Assembly (NCBI GenBank): GCA_033063855.1
Contig: CP093830.1
Location: forward strand, 13,888,854-13,952,853
Length of the DNA: 64,000 nt
Reading direction: 5' to 3'
Source of the DNA: Smittia aterrima
Lineage: Eukaryota; Arthropoda; Insecta; Diptera; Chironomidae
How positions within the stretch are numbered: the first letter of the stretch is position 1; each line of letters starts with the position of its first letter. Below are positions 41,090 to 51,930 of this stretch, in pieces. The position numbers and the translations under genes were made by a program. The notes under the pieces are model-generated. The model searched no databases. It had not been told where the DNA came from and worked only from the letters and a program-made list of their open reading frames with translations.

Positions 41090-42173
41090 ATGGATTCCTA
41101 CGACGAAGTTCACGACGTGAAGGATGGAAGAGAAATCGCTTCTCCCGACTTGGACGTGAGTAATTCCATCAGGTTTGTAAACAATGGCGTTGACGATAAA
41201 GTGGAAGAATTCAGTGAACGGAATGTAGCAGAAGAGGTGAAGCTGAAAAGCAACTCTTGATTCCCGAGATGTTAAACCTTCTCTGATTTTTTTTAAGGTC
41301 CAAGTGAAACCGAAACTCGAGCGATTAAATTCCCAGCAGCTTCAGCGTTCAAAGAAACCTTTTCGTCAGTTAAACATAGATGGGATCGATGACAACAACA
41401 ATTTGTCAGATTCAAGTAGTAGCAAGTCGGATGACGACGATGAAGACGGAGAGACTTACTTGAATTCTCATCCAAGTGAAAACAACAAACATCTACCACC
41501 CAAGCCTGAGTTCAATTTCAGGCAGTTTGACAATCTCGATGCATCATTTCCTGCCGAGTTGAAAGAAATTATGCAGTACATCCCGAAGTTTTCACCACAA
41601 AATATTGACATCGATTACAAGCTTCAAGTATTTGTTCCCGAATTTTTTCCATCAGTTGGAGACATCGACGCTTTTTTGAAAATCGTAGCTCCGGAACCAC
41701 TCAAGACATTTGAGAAAACTCAGTTGAGTGAAATCAGTCGAACATTGGGTTTGGAAGTTCTTGACGAACCGGGAGAACAAAGTGAAGAAGCTCTGCTTCA
41801 GATCAAGTTGCGCTCAATTTTCTCAAAACCATTGGCTGCACCATCGGCTATTGTAAAATCGCCGAAAGACATTGACAAATGGATTCAAGAAATACAATCT
41901 CTTCATGCGAGTCGTATTCATGATAATTTGATGCAGCAAAATCACACTCAAATCAATATCGACAACTTAATGACAGAGTGGCCGGACGACATAGAGCAAA
42001 GAATAGAGAGAAGCTATCCATCAGCAAATCTCAGATGCTCGATTAGCGAATACGTGAAGATTATTTGCAATTTGTTCGACATTCCGATTGAAAACGCTGG
42101 TAACCAATATGATTACATCCGAGCACTCAGCACTCTCTTTAATCTCTATGTCGCAATAAGACAAGAAAAGTAA
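41090..42173 (+). CDS. IFT46: Intraflagellar transport protein 46
   Basis: Two exons, 41090-41236 and 41298-42173, encode 340 aa; the intron is 61 bp and phase 0. The N-terminal third is low-complexity and acidic (Ser run, then DDDDEDGE, about residues 86-101). The rest matches the IFT46 domain: PAELKEIMQYIPKFSPQNID, LQVFVPEFFPSVGDIDAFLK, LGLEVLDEP, IDKWIQEIQSLHASR, IDNLMTEWPDDIE and SISEYVKIICNLFDIPI. IFT46 is a core IFT-B subunit carried along ciliary axonemes. In insects cilia are confined mainly to sensory neurons and sperm, so expression should follow those cells. The X-box upstream fits this. Confidence 0.93.
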
Positions 42174-42390
42174 ACGGCAGGAAAGGAATTGAATGAAATT
42201 TATAGCAGTCGATGTTGTGTCAAGGGAAAATTCACCCTTATTGGAAGTTCGAAAGGATGTAGAAAACTTCTCCCTACTAAATGGAATTTGACATGCAACG
42301 CAGTGGAAGTAAAATATTTATTCTTTGATGATGAAGCAAAAATAACACATTTTCTTTTTGGAAATCATTTAATTTTAATAGCTTACAATT

Positions 42391-44363
42391 TCAACTAATA
42401 ATTACATTCTCAATGTCAAATTTTTCTTTATAAATATATTGAAAAATCCATTGCTGTTTTTCACTTTTGTAGTTGCAAGGTTCCATCTGAAGATTTTTGG
42501 AAGTCATGTCGATTGAGAGACAATACTGCGAAAGCTTATGAACAAGTTGATTTGTCAAAAGATTCATGGACCACTCTTGATTTCCTTTTGAATTGTGACA
42601 ACGGTAAAGCTGAAGACTGCTTTGATTGCCATGATCGAAGTCGATGCAATGAGCGTCTTTCTTGATCTCGCTATTCCTTGTGAATTCGAAAAACTGATTG
42701 CCGCCTGTGAAATGACATTTATAGAGCTCGATTGAGCCAGTTTGTTCGGTTTCTTCGACATTAGCATCTAAACAGGTTTCATTTGAAAGAGCTCTGTTCC
42801 AAATATATCCTTCAGCCAAATTATCAGGAATTCTTACATTTGTGTAAACATTTTCCAAGTACCATTTGAATGACTTACAGCCAAGATCGTTTCGTAACTT
42901 CACTCGACTACTGATATCACCGAAATCTCCTTTATTAAAACCAGTTCTGAGGTAATAATACTTTGCATAGTCATCCATCCATACCTCAGCCAATCTGACT
43001 AAGTTTTTTCTTAAAACATCAACTCCCGGTCGCCACTAAAAATAAATTTATCATTTTTGTTTTTATTTGTTTTCAATATTAACCGATTCTTACTTCATAA
43101 GGAGATTTTTTTCTGAAGATATGGCCGACGTGGGAACAAGGAATAATCTCGAGAGTTCCTCCACACATCCACGTTTTGAATGAAATCTCGAGATTCTCGC
43201 CACCCCAAATATCAAAATCAGGATCGTACATTCCAAGTTCCTCGAAGAAAGATTTGTCAATTGAAAAGAGACCTCCAGCCATCGTTGGAGATCGTGTTGG
43301 TTCAGCTGGATCTAACTTTCTTGATTGTTCGGATTGTGGCACCTCAACCCAATCGAAGATAAGATGCCAATCGAAGCCTCCAATTTGAAGGGCCTTAGAA
43401 TCTTGATAAGAAAATTCTAAAGTTGTATCTTCAATTACATCAATCACAGGACAAACAACGGTTTTCGAATCTTTTGCAATTCGATCCAAAAGAGGTTCCA
43501 GCCAACCAATTGTACATTCGATGTGTGAATCGAGGAAGGTCAAGACTGGACCTTTGGCAATTAGAGCTCCTCTGATTCGAGCTCTTATCAAACCTTCTCG
43601 TTTATCTGCTCTAATAATTTTAACTTTTTTATATCTTCTCATATACGATTCAAGAGGTTTCTTTAAATGCACTGAAAATATTTTATATGAACAAATGATT
43701 CCTTAAAGAAAGAAATATATTTTCACGAACCCATGTCTGAGAAGTCGTCGACCTAAAAATTAAAATATGAAGGCAAAATTTTAGTTTTTTCTGAGTTGAA
43801 CTTACAAGAATTATTTCTTCGATTAAATGTTCCGGCGATCGATCAAGCACTGAATGAACTGATCTCAGGAGAGTTGACCAAGCTTCATTGTGAAAAATTA
43901 TGATGACGGAAGTTGCTGGAAGTTTCTTTTGATACAAATGGGCTTGCTTGCAATATGCATCGCGCGCATCTGGCAAATTTCGATGAACAGACACCATGTT
44001 AGACACGAATTCATTGAACTCGTGAAGTTTCCAACCACGTTTTATTTGCTTCTCTACTTCTTTGCTAACGTTTCCAAGTATAACTGGAACACCGTTCTCA
44101 CCAGGCTTCTCGAGCTCATTTAGAAACTTTGTTGTTGATCGGTTCTTTTTATTATTTCTCTTGATTTCATCTAATTTATCTTTTATCCTAATTATTTGAT
44201 TTTCACTTTCACCTTTTTTGATCAAATCATTTTCAAAGCTTTGTGGACTCCACTTCAAATGGAAAAGCATGAGAAAAAAAATCCAAATAAAAGTAAAGAC
44301 AATCAAAATACGATAAACATTTGAGTTCGAGGTGAACATCTGATATCTTGACATTTTCATCAT
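42391..44363 (-). CDS. Polypeptide N-acetylgalactosaminyltransferase, array copy 1
   Basis: Exons on the minus strand: 44363-43806, 43752-43731 (22-nt microexon), 43671-43094 and 43035-42391, giving 600 aa. A type II Golgi enzyme that transfers GalNAc from UDP-GalNAc to Ser/Thr, starting mucin-type O-glycans. Seen: short cytoplasmic tail, TM helix around residues 17-36, a Lys/Glu stem; GT-A catalytic domain with TSVIIIFHNEAWSTLLRSVHSVL, VDDFSD, DSH metal motif at about 241-243, MAGGLFSID, IWGGENLEISFKTWMCGG and HVGHIFRKKSPY; then a ricin-type lectin domain with CLD-like motifs (CLDA, CIDF, CLSI) and QxW-like ends (QEW, QQW). It has WGGE where copies 2-4 have WGAE. Stop is about 220 bp from the IFT46 stop, tail to tail. 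Confidence 0.92.
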
Positions 44364-44619
44364 TTACTGAAGTTCACTAGACACAAAATTGTAAACGTCA
44401 TCAAAAATCGATGGCAGTTTATGTGGCAAAGTGATTGCGAAAATTTAAAATATTCTATGGGAAACTACAAAGCAAGCGTCACAAGTACTTTTCATTAAAT
44501 AATTTAAATAAAATTGTGAGATCTGTTTAACTCTAAACGGTTCAGCTATCACTGAACGAGTAAAAAAATGTTCACGTTTTTTCTTTATCAACGAAATTTT
44601 TTTATTTACAAATGTGTTG

Positions 44620-46721
44620 TCAATTCTTGTTTAGTTCCGGATTTTCGTAGTTGTCAAAAGACCATTTCTGTTGTTCTCGATCGATTGCGCAATCTTCAAC
44701 AATTAAAGTTTTGTTTGAAATATCAATCGATAAACACTTCGAGCTAGTTTTGTTAATGACTTGAGACGTTGTTTTGAGCAATTTCCATTCCTGTGAATGA
44801 CAGCTTGGTTTATTATTAATTTCATTCTTATTTTTGTCTCTCACCTGGGATCCTTTCTGATTGTGACAATTTAAGAAAACTGCATGAACTTTCATTGGCG
44901 GGAGATCTAAGCAAAGGTCGTCACGTCTAATTTCTCCAGTTCGTGTTAAATAATAAAACTGATTGAAAATGAAACTCCTACACTTTCTTAGAACAAGTTC
45001 CTTTCCTTTTGATTCGGCATAAGTCGTGATGCATTCGGTTTGGTTATAAAGAAAATTTTTGATCTAAAAATTGAGTAAAATGAGAATATAAAACTTTAAT
45101 TTTTCTGTCTGGTACTTACTTTCCCTTGAGCTAAAGCTAACCTAGGATTCAATTGATCCGGATAAACGTTCTCTAAATACCATTCAAATGATTTGCATTG
45201 CAAGTCTTCACGAAGCTTTACTCTTTCACTGATATCTCCATAGTCATCACCTTTAGGTCCAGTTCTATAGTAATAGTACTTTGCATAATCGTCCAACCAA
45301 ACTTCAGCTAAACGAATCGTGTTTCTTCGCAGAACGTTCACTCCTACTCTCCACTGATTTGAATGATTGACATTAGATATATCTTCTATAAATGAAATGC
45401 ATTTCCTACAATGTACGGAGATTTCTTTCTAAAAATGTGGCCAACTTGGGAACAAGGAACAATCTCAAGAGTTCCACCGCACATCCAAGTTTTAAAAGAG
45501 AGCTCAAGGTTTTCAGCGCCTTAGGGAGAAAGAAGTTGATTGATTGAAATTGCTGTTGTAATGAATGCTTACCCCAAATATCAAAATCAGGATCGTACAT
45601 TCCAAGTTTTTCGAAAAATCTTTTGTCGATTGAGAAGAGTCCTCCAGCCATCGTTGGTGATCTCGCAGGTGCGAATGGATGTTTCCTTCTAATGTTTTCT
45701 TTCTCTGAAATGTTATGCCAACTAAAAATCAGTTTCCAGTTGAAACCTCCGATTCTAAGTTTTTCGAATTCTTTGTTGTGAATGAACTGGAAGGTCATAT
45801 CATCGATTATTTCAATTTTTGGACAAACAACATTAGTTGGATCTTGTGCAACTCTATCAAGAAGTGGCTCCAGCCATCCAGTTGTGCATTCGATATGTGA
45901 ATCGAGAAAGGTCAAGACTGGACCTTTAGCAAACTTGGCTCCTCTAATCCTAGCTTTTATTAAACCTTCACGTTGATCAGCTCGAAGGATTTTTACTTTT
46001 GGTATGTTTGCCATGTAATCTTCAAGCGGTTGTTTCAAGTGCTCTAAAAGTATTTTAAATAAATAAATATATCTTAAAAAGAAAATAAAATAATTTTACG
46101 AACCCATGTCTGAGAAATCGTCGACCTAAAAATGAATTATGAAAACAAAGTGGGATTATTTTAGACGAAACTTACAAGAATTATTTCTTCGATTAAATGT
46201 TCCGGCGATCGATCAAGCACTGAATGAACGGAGCGAAGAAGAGTTGACCAAGCTTCATTGTGGAAAATAAAAATGACAGAAGTCGATGGAAGAGCTTTAC
46301 TGTAATTCGCTTCAATATCTTTGCAAAAATCGGGTCTAAAGTCAGGAAGACTTCTATGAACCGAAATCAAATCTGACAAATATTGATTGAATTGATGACT
46401 TTTCCAGCCTTTGTCGTAAATCTCCTTAATATCACTTGTCAAGTTGATCGGCATCTTCACTGGATTACCAAGCTCTCCAACCAAGTCTGTGTCAAATATA
46501 TTTGGAGGTGAAGAAAACCAAAGACTCTCATTCAGATCGATTCTTCCTCCACCAACAAATTCTGGTGTTGTTTCAACTTTGTAATCGATTATGTTCTCAT
46601 TGTTCTTTAAATAAGCTTCTTCATCGAGAAACGGACTTCGGTATAGCAAAATCAGACAAAACAGCCACGAAAATCCAAAAACAAATAGAAACCTAAGCTC
46701 CGAGATGTGAATATTCTTCAT
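44620..46721 (-). CDS. Polypeptide N-acetylgalactosaminyltransferase, array copy 2
   Basis: Exons on the minus strand: 46721-46176, 46125-46104 (microexon), 46043-45573, 45519-45410, 45353-45120 and 45063-44620, giving 608 aa. The ATG at 46721 is the first in frame; the frame is open upstream without an ATG. N-terminal TM (FLFVFGFSWLFCLILLY), stem, catalytic domain with DSH at about 237-239 and WGAENLELSFKTW, then a lectin domain. In the lectin domain the first CLD is replaced by CITTY, while the second (CLDL) is intact, so any sugar binding should use the second subdomain. QEW and QQKW are present. It shares long near-identical exon and intron sequence with copy 4. Confidence 0.9.
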
Positions 46722-46996
46722 TTGTACCGGAAAATTGTAAGAGATGTTCACACTCGAAGTTTTGGAAAACAACAAATGTTTTCATCGAAAAAATTGTTTT
46801 TCGTCAAAAGTCGACAAAAACTATTACGAAATTCCTAAACGTCTGGAAAGTTAAGCACGAACTTATTTATCGAGTTTTATAATCGTGACAAGTGTTTTTT
46901 TATTGAAATGAAATATTATATTTCAAATACGACAACCTAATTCGTTGTTATTTGAAAATAAGAAAATGATTTGAATGTAAACGTTGTAAATAATTT

Positions 46997-48968
46997 TTAA
47001 CTCGAGAAATCTGTATTAAATTGAGCTTTATAAAACTGGAACTCCCACTTTTGATTGGCATCTGAGGTGTTACAGGTTTGCATTATGAGATTTTTTGACA
47101 TAGAATCAATCTGCAGACACTTATGCGATTCTTTGTTTATAAACTGAGTTGTGTTTGGATGTAAATCCCACTTTTGCCGACGGGATTCGTTACAGTGTTT
47201 CAACTCAAGTAGTTCGCCATCATTTTCGGAATAACCAAGGCAAAGTTTTTTGTGTTTTATCTCGTTTTTCTTATTGAACTCGAAGAACTGTGTTCCACCA
47301 GAGAAATGGCAAGGATAAGTTGAAATATTTCCAATAGGTTCAGGTGCGTCCAAACAATACACATTGTTAAATGCACTGCTTCGAATATAACCTTCAGCAA
47401 AATTATCAGGAATTTCCATTTCTGGGCAAATCGTCTCCAGGTACCATTTGAAGGATTTGCAATCTAAGCTCTCGCGAAGATGCTTCCGCTCAGATACATC
47501 TCCAAAATCACCTTTATCCATTCCTGTTCTGGCGTAATAATATTTTGCATATTCGTCCATCCAAACTTCAGCAAGACGGATTGAGTTTTTACGAAAGACG
47601 TCTACTCCAGGTCTCCAGCTGTACGGCGACTTCTTTCTAAAAATATGACCAACGCGAGAACAAGGAATGATTTCAAGGGTGCCACCACACATCCACGTTT
47701 TAAACGAAAGCTCGAGATTCTCAGCACCTATTGAAAAATGTTCTTTAAAAGTTTACTAAAAAAACTCTTTCTTTTACCCCAAATATCAAAACCAGGATCG
47801 TACATTCCTAGTCTCTCAAAGAACTTTCGGTCAATTGAGAAGAGTCCACCAGCCATCGTTGCAGAGCGAGCAGGCTCCGAAGGATTATTTCGTCTTAGCT
47901 TCTCAGCCTTAGGCATCGACTGCCAGTCGAATACGAGATACCAATCGAAGGATCCAACTTGAAGATATTCGGGATTGCTGCTCGCATGGTATGCAAACGT
48001 CATATCATCGATTACTTCAATGATTGGACAAGGAACACTATTTGAATCTTTTGCAATTCGGTCAAGAAGTGGCTCAAGCCAACCAATCGTGCATTCGATG
48101 TGCGAATCGAGGAAAGTCAAAACTTGACCTTTGGCAACTTCAGCTCCTCTTATTCGAGCTTTTATCAAACCTTCGCGTTTGTCAGCTCGAAGTATTTTTA
48201 CTTTCGGAATGTTTGCCATATAATCTTCAAGGGGTTGTTTCAAGTGGTCTAAAAGTATTTTCGGTAAAAATATATTTGTTAAAGTAAAATAATTTCACGA
48301 ACCCATGTCTGAGAAGTCATCAACCTAAAAATGGAATTATGAAACTTATATTTTAATTTTTTTTTAGTTGAGCTTACAAGAATAATTTCTTCAATCAAAT
48401 GCTCAGGAGATCGATCAAGCACTGAATGAACGGAGCGAAGAAGAGTTGACCAAGCTTCGTTGTGAAAAATAAAAATGACAGAAGTCGATGGAAGAGCTTT
48501 GCTGTAATTCGCTTCAATTTCCTTGCAATAATTTTCTCGATAGTCCGGAAGACTTCTATGAACCGAAATCAAGTCAGACAAATATTGATTGAATTCATGA
48601 TTTTTCCAGCCCTCGTCATAAAGTTTTTGGATTTCATTTGTCATGTTATTTGGCATCGTAACTGGTTTACCAAGCTCTCCAACTTTGTTGTTTCCAAATA
48701 TATTTGGAGGTGTTGTAAAGGTTTGATAATATCTTAAAAATTCAACTTCAAAATCCTTTATCCTTGCGTCAATTCCAAAATTTTCTCCCCCATCTTCAAT
48801 ATCGTCATCAGATTCTATCGAATACACTTTACTACTTTCTGTTTTCTCATTCGGCTTTCGATTGAAAACGAACAAAATCAAAAGATAACACAAAACAGTG
48901 ACTCCAATAATTTTGAGCCCTCCTATACGACGACGAGAAAAAATGTATCGAGAAACAGTTGACATCAT
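46997..48968 (-). CDS. Polypeptide N-acetylgalactosaminyltransferase, array copy 3
   Basis: Exons on the minus strand: 48968-48378, 48324-48303 (microexon), 48248-47778 and 47727-46997, giving 604 aa. Start at the ATG at 48968 (a second ATG follows directly). TM helix (IIGVTVLCYLLILFVF), acidic stem (SDDDIEDGGE), and catalytic domain with DSH at about 252-254, WGAENLELSFKTW and VGHIFRKKSPY. The lectin domain keeps the first sugar-binding motif (CLDAPEP), the second is CLGY, and QKWD and QKWEF are present. It has the fewest late introns: the whole lectin domain is in one exon, unlike copies 2 and 4. Confidence 0.92.
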
Positions 48969-49103
48969 TAAAGGTTTCACAACGACTGACTTAAAACGAA
49001 CACGACGTCTAACGTAACGAGTAAAAGCTTTTTTGTGTTTGTTTAACTGTTGCTATCTTTGAGCGGAAAGTTTAAAGTCTTGAAATGTTTCTCGAGAACT
49101 TTA

Positions 49104-51386
49104 TTACAATTCATCGAATTTTATTTCTAATAATTTGGATTGATTTAAATTTTTAAGCTTCCATTTCTGGTTCAAGTAATGAGGAAGGCAATCTTGGAGG
49201 ATCAGCTTGTGTTTATCTGTCATTGTTAGACACTTTTTAGAAGTTTTCTGAATTAAATTCATTGAATTGTGTTCATAAAACCAAATCTAGAAGAAAGATA
49301 AGAATTTTGAAATTAATGTCAAAGAAACAAGAAATCGAATTTCACCTGATCTTTTGAATTCGGTTTTTTAAACTCAAATCCTGCATCTGAATGTGTAAAC
49401 ACCAAATTTTCTCTTAGAATTTTTCCTTTGTCATACTCGAAATATTGATTTCCGCCATTCTCATGACATTTGAACATAGCAACAGGCTTTTCTTTAGGCG
49501 CATCGATACACCAACGTTCGTCTTGAGCAAGATTTCTTATCTAAATGAAATTAGGAATTAAATTTCGGTCTCAAGCTTTTAGTCAAACTTACTTCACCAA
49601 AAGCTGTCAGATTGTCCGGAATTACTTTTTCTGGGTAAATATTTTCCATGTACCATTTGAATGATTTGCAGTTTAAGTCTTTGCGCAGTTTAACTCGGCT
49701 GCTGATATCACCATAATCAATATTACTCTTGTTACCCATTCGCATGTAATAGAATCTTGAATATTCGTCCATCCAAACTTCAGCGAGTCGAATCGAATTT
49801 TTTTGACCAACATTTACACCTGGGCGCCATGTGTAGGGAGATTTCTTTCGAAAAATGTGGCCAACCTGGGAACAAGGAATAATCTCAAGAGTTCCACCGC
49901 ACATCCACGTTTTAAAAGAGAGCTCGAGATTCTCGGCACCCCAAATGTCAAACTCAGGATCGTACATTCCAAGTCTAGTGAAAAATTCTTTATCAATAGA
50001 AAAAAGACCGCCAGCCATCGTTGGGGATCGAGTTGGCTCATAAGGATGGTTCTTTCTTTTTTTATCTGCAGATTGAATCGGAATCTAGAAAATAATTCAA
50101 AAGCAATGCTCAATATATTTTATATTAAAATATTTTACCCAACGGAAAATTAAACTCCATACAAAGCCGCCGACTTGAAAATCACCTTCTGATCGTTTTC
50201 TCAATGCAAAAGTTTCATCATTAATTCCATTAATTAAAGGACATACAACGTTAGTTGGATCTTGTGCTACTCTATCGAGAAGTGGCTCCAGCCATCCAGT
50301 TGTACATTCGATATGTGAATCGAGGAAGGTCAAGACTGGACCTTTAGCAAACTTGGCTCCTCTAATCCTAGCTTTTATTAAACCTTCACGTTGATCAGCT
50401 CGAAGGATTTTTACTTTTGGATAGTTTGCCATGTAATCTTCAAGCGGTTTTTTTAAATGGTCTAAAAAATTTAATTAAATAAATATATATTGAAAAGAAA
50501 ATAAAATAATTTTACGAACCCATGTCTGAGAAGTCGTCGACCTAAAAATGAATTATGAAAACAAAGTGGGAATTTTTAAGACGAAACTTACAAGAATTAT
50601 TTCTTCGATTAAATGTTCAGGAGATCGATCAAGCACTGAATGAACGGAGCGAAGAAGAGTTGACCAAGCTTCATTGTGGAAAATAAAAATGACTGAAGTT
50701 GATGGAAGAACTTTGCTGTAATTAGCAGCTTGACAATATTGATTTCTAAAGTCAGGAAGACTTCTATGAACCGAAATGTGATCAGACAAATATTGATTGA
50801 ACTGATGTGCTTGCCAACCATCGTCATAAAGTTTTTTGATTTCAGGGGAAAGCTCTTTTGGCATTTTCACAGGCTCTCCTAATTCTCCTGGATGTTCAAC
50901 ATTAAAACAGTTAGATTCGCTTTCATCTGGCTTATCAATAACATCTGGAGGATTTTCGGGATCATTAATTTTTTTTTCTGCAACGTTTGCATTGACAGCT
51001 GGTTCATTTTTCTCTTCGTCGTGTTCGGATTCTATTTGAACTTGCGCTGGTCGAATATCCGGAATAACTTTTTTAGTTCGCACGTATGGCGGTCTAGTTT
51101 CGGCCGCTTTCAGTCGTACATGATTGAGGAACTCTTTCATTATTTCCTGTTCTTTAGAATTTGCAACGTTTTCTTTAACTTCGTTAACCACATCATCAGT
51201 TATTGAGATGGCTCTGAATTTTCTGTGAAATTTTCTTTCTAAACTCCATGCTTTGTACTTTTCTTCGTTCGCATCTTGTCTAAATCCAAAATCAATAATG
51301 AAAAAGATTACCACAGTTACTATAACGACTTTAATTATACTAAATCCTCTGCGACGAGGAATTATCGAGTGAAGCAATTGCGACAT
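49104..51386 (-). CDS. Polypeptide N-acetylgalactosaminyltransferase, array copy 4
   Basis: Exons on the minus strand: 51386-50592, 50541-50520 (microexon), 50461-50139, 50084-49593, 49540-49346 and 49286-49104, giving 669 aa, the longest of the four because of an extended acidic Glu/Pro stem (about residues 90-180). TM helix near residues 18-33 (VVIVTVVIFFIIDFGF). Catalytic domain complete: DSH at about 320-322, MAGGLFSID, WGAENLELSFKTW, VGHIFRKKSPY. Lectin domain: first motif CIDA kept, second subdomain eroded (no CLD), third CLTM, ending NQKWKLK. Introns within the catalytic and lectin domains are at positions not used by the other copies. Its 5' end lies about 545 bp from the BiP stop codon, and BiP is on the same strand upstream. 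Confidence 0.9.
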
Positions 51387-51930
51387 TCTCTTAAACTGAA
51401 GATACTTGATATTATCTTCCAGTCACTCGCACACCAAGCTATAGCTTTTGTGAATAAGAGGCATTTGTCAATTTGCTTCTGTTATTTATTGTTTGATCAA
51501 GTGTTTTTAAATTCAGCTGAAAACAAGAATTCCTCCGAAGAAATTTTCTCTAACTTGAATAAAACAAGTTTTCTTTTAGTTGTTTTCATTTGTTTTTTTT
51601 TTATTCAATTTGTTGCATTTCGTTTCTTATCTTGGTTGTAATCTAATGCTTAAGAGGAGTTTTACAAATTAAAGATCACGCACGCAATCATTCAGTCATG
51701 TGCATTTGGATTCTGTTTCCTTTTTCGCCCCTTAAATAAGTTAAAGAAACTATCAAAGTTTGTTGATGCGACGTTACGGGAAAACGAGGAAAAGGAAAAT
51801 CGAGCAAGGTAAGAAACACTTTTCTTGCGGAATGAAGTCAAATGAAAGATGATGTTCGTAGAGGGACATGATCAAGAAGAAGAACTGCGTAAATTAAAGA
51901 AGGGATTGACTAAGAAGTGTTTCCAGAAAT
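51387..51930. other. Intergenic, BiP 3' end and GalNAc-transferase copy 4 promoter
   Basis: About 545 bp of AT-rich sequence. It should contain the BiP 3' UTR and the promoter of GalNAc-transferase copy 4. No further exon seen. Confidence 0.5.
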
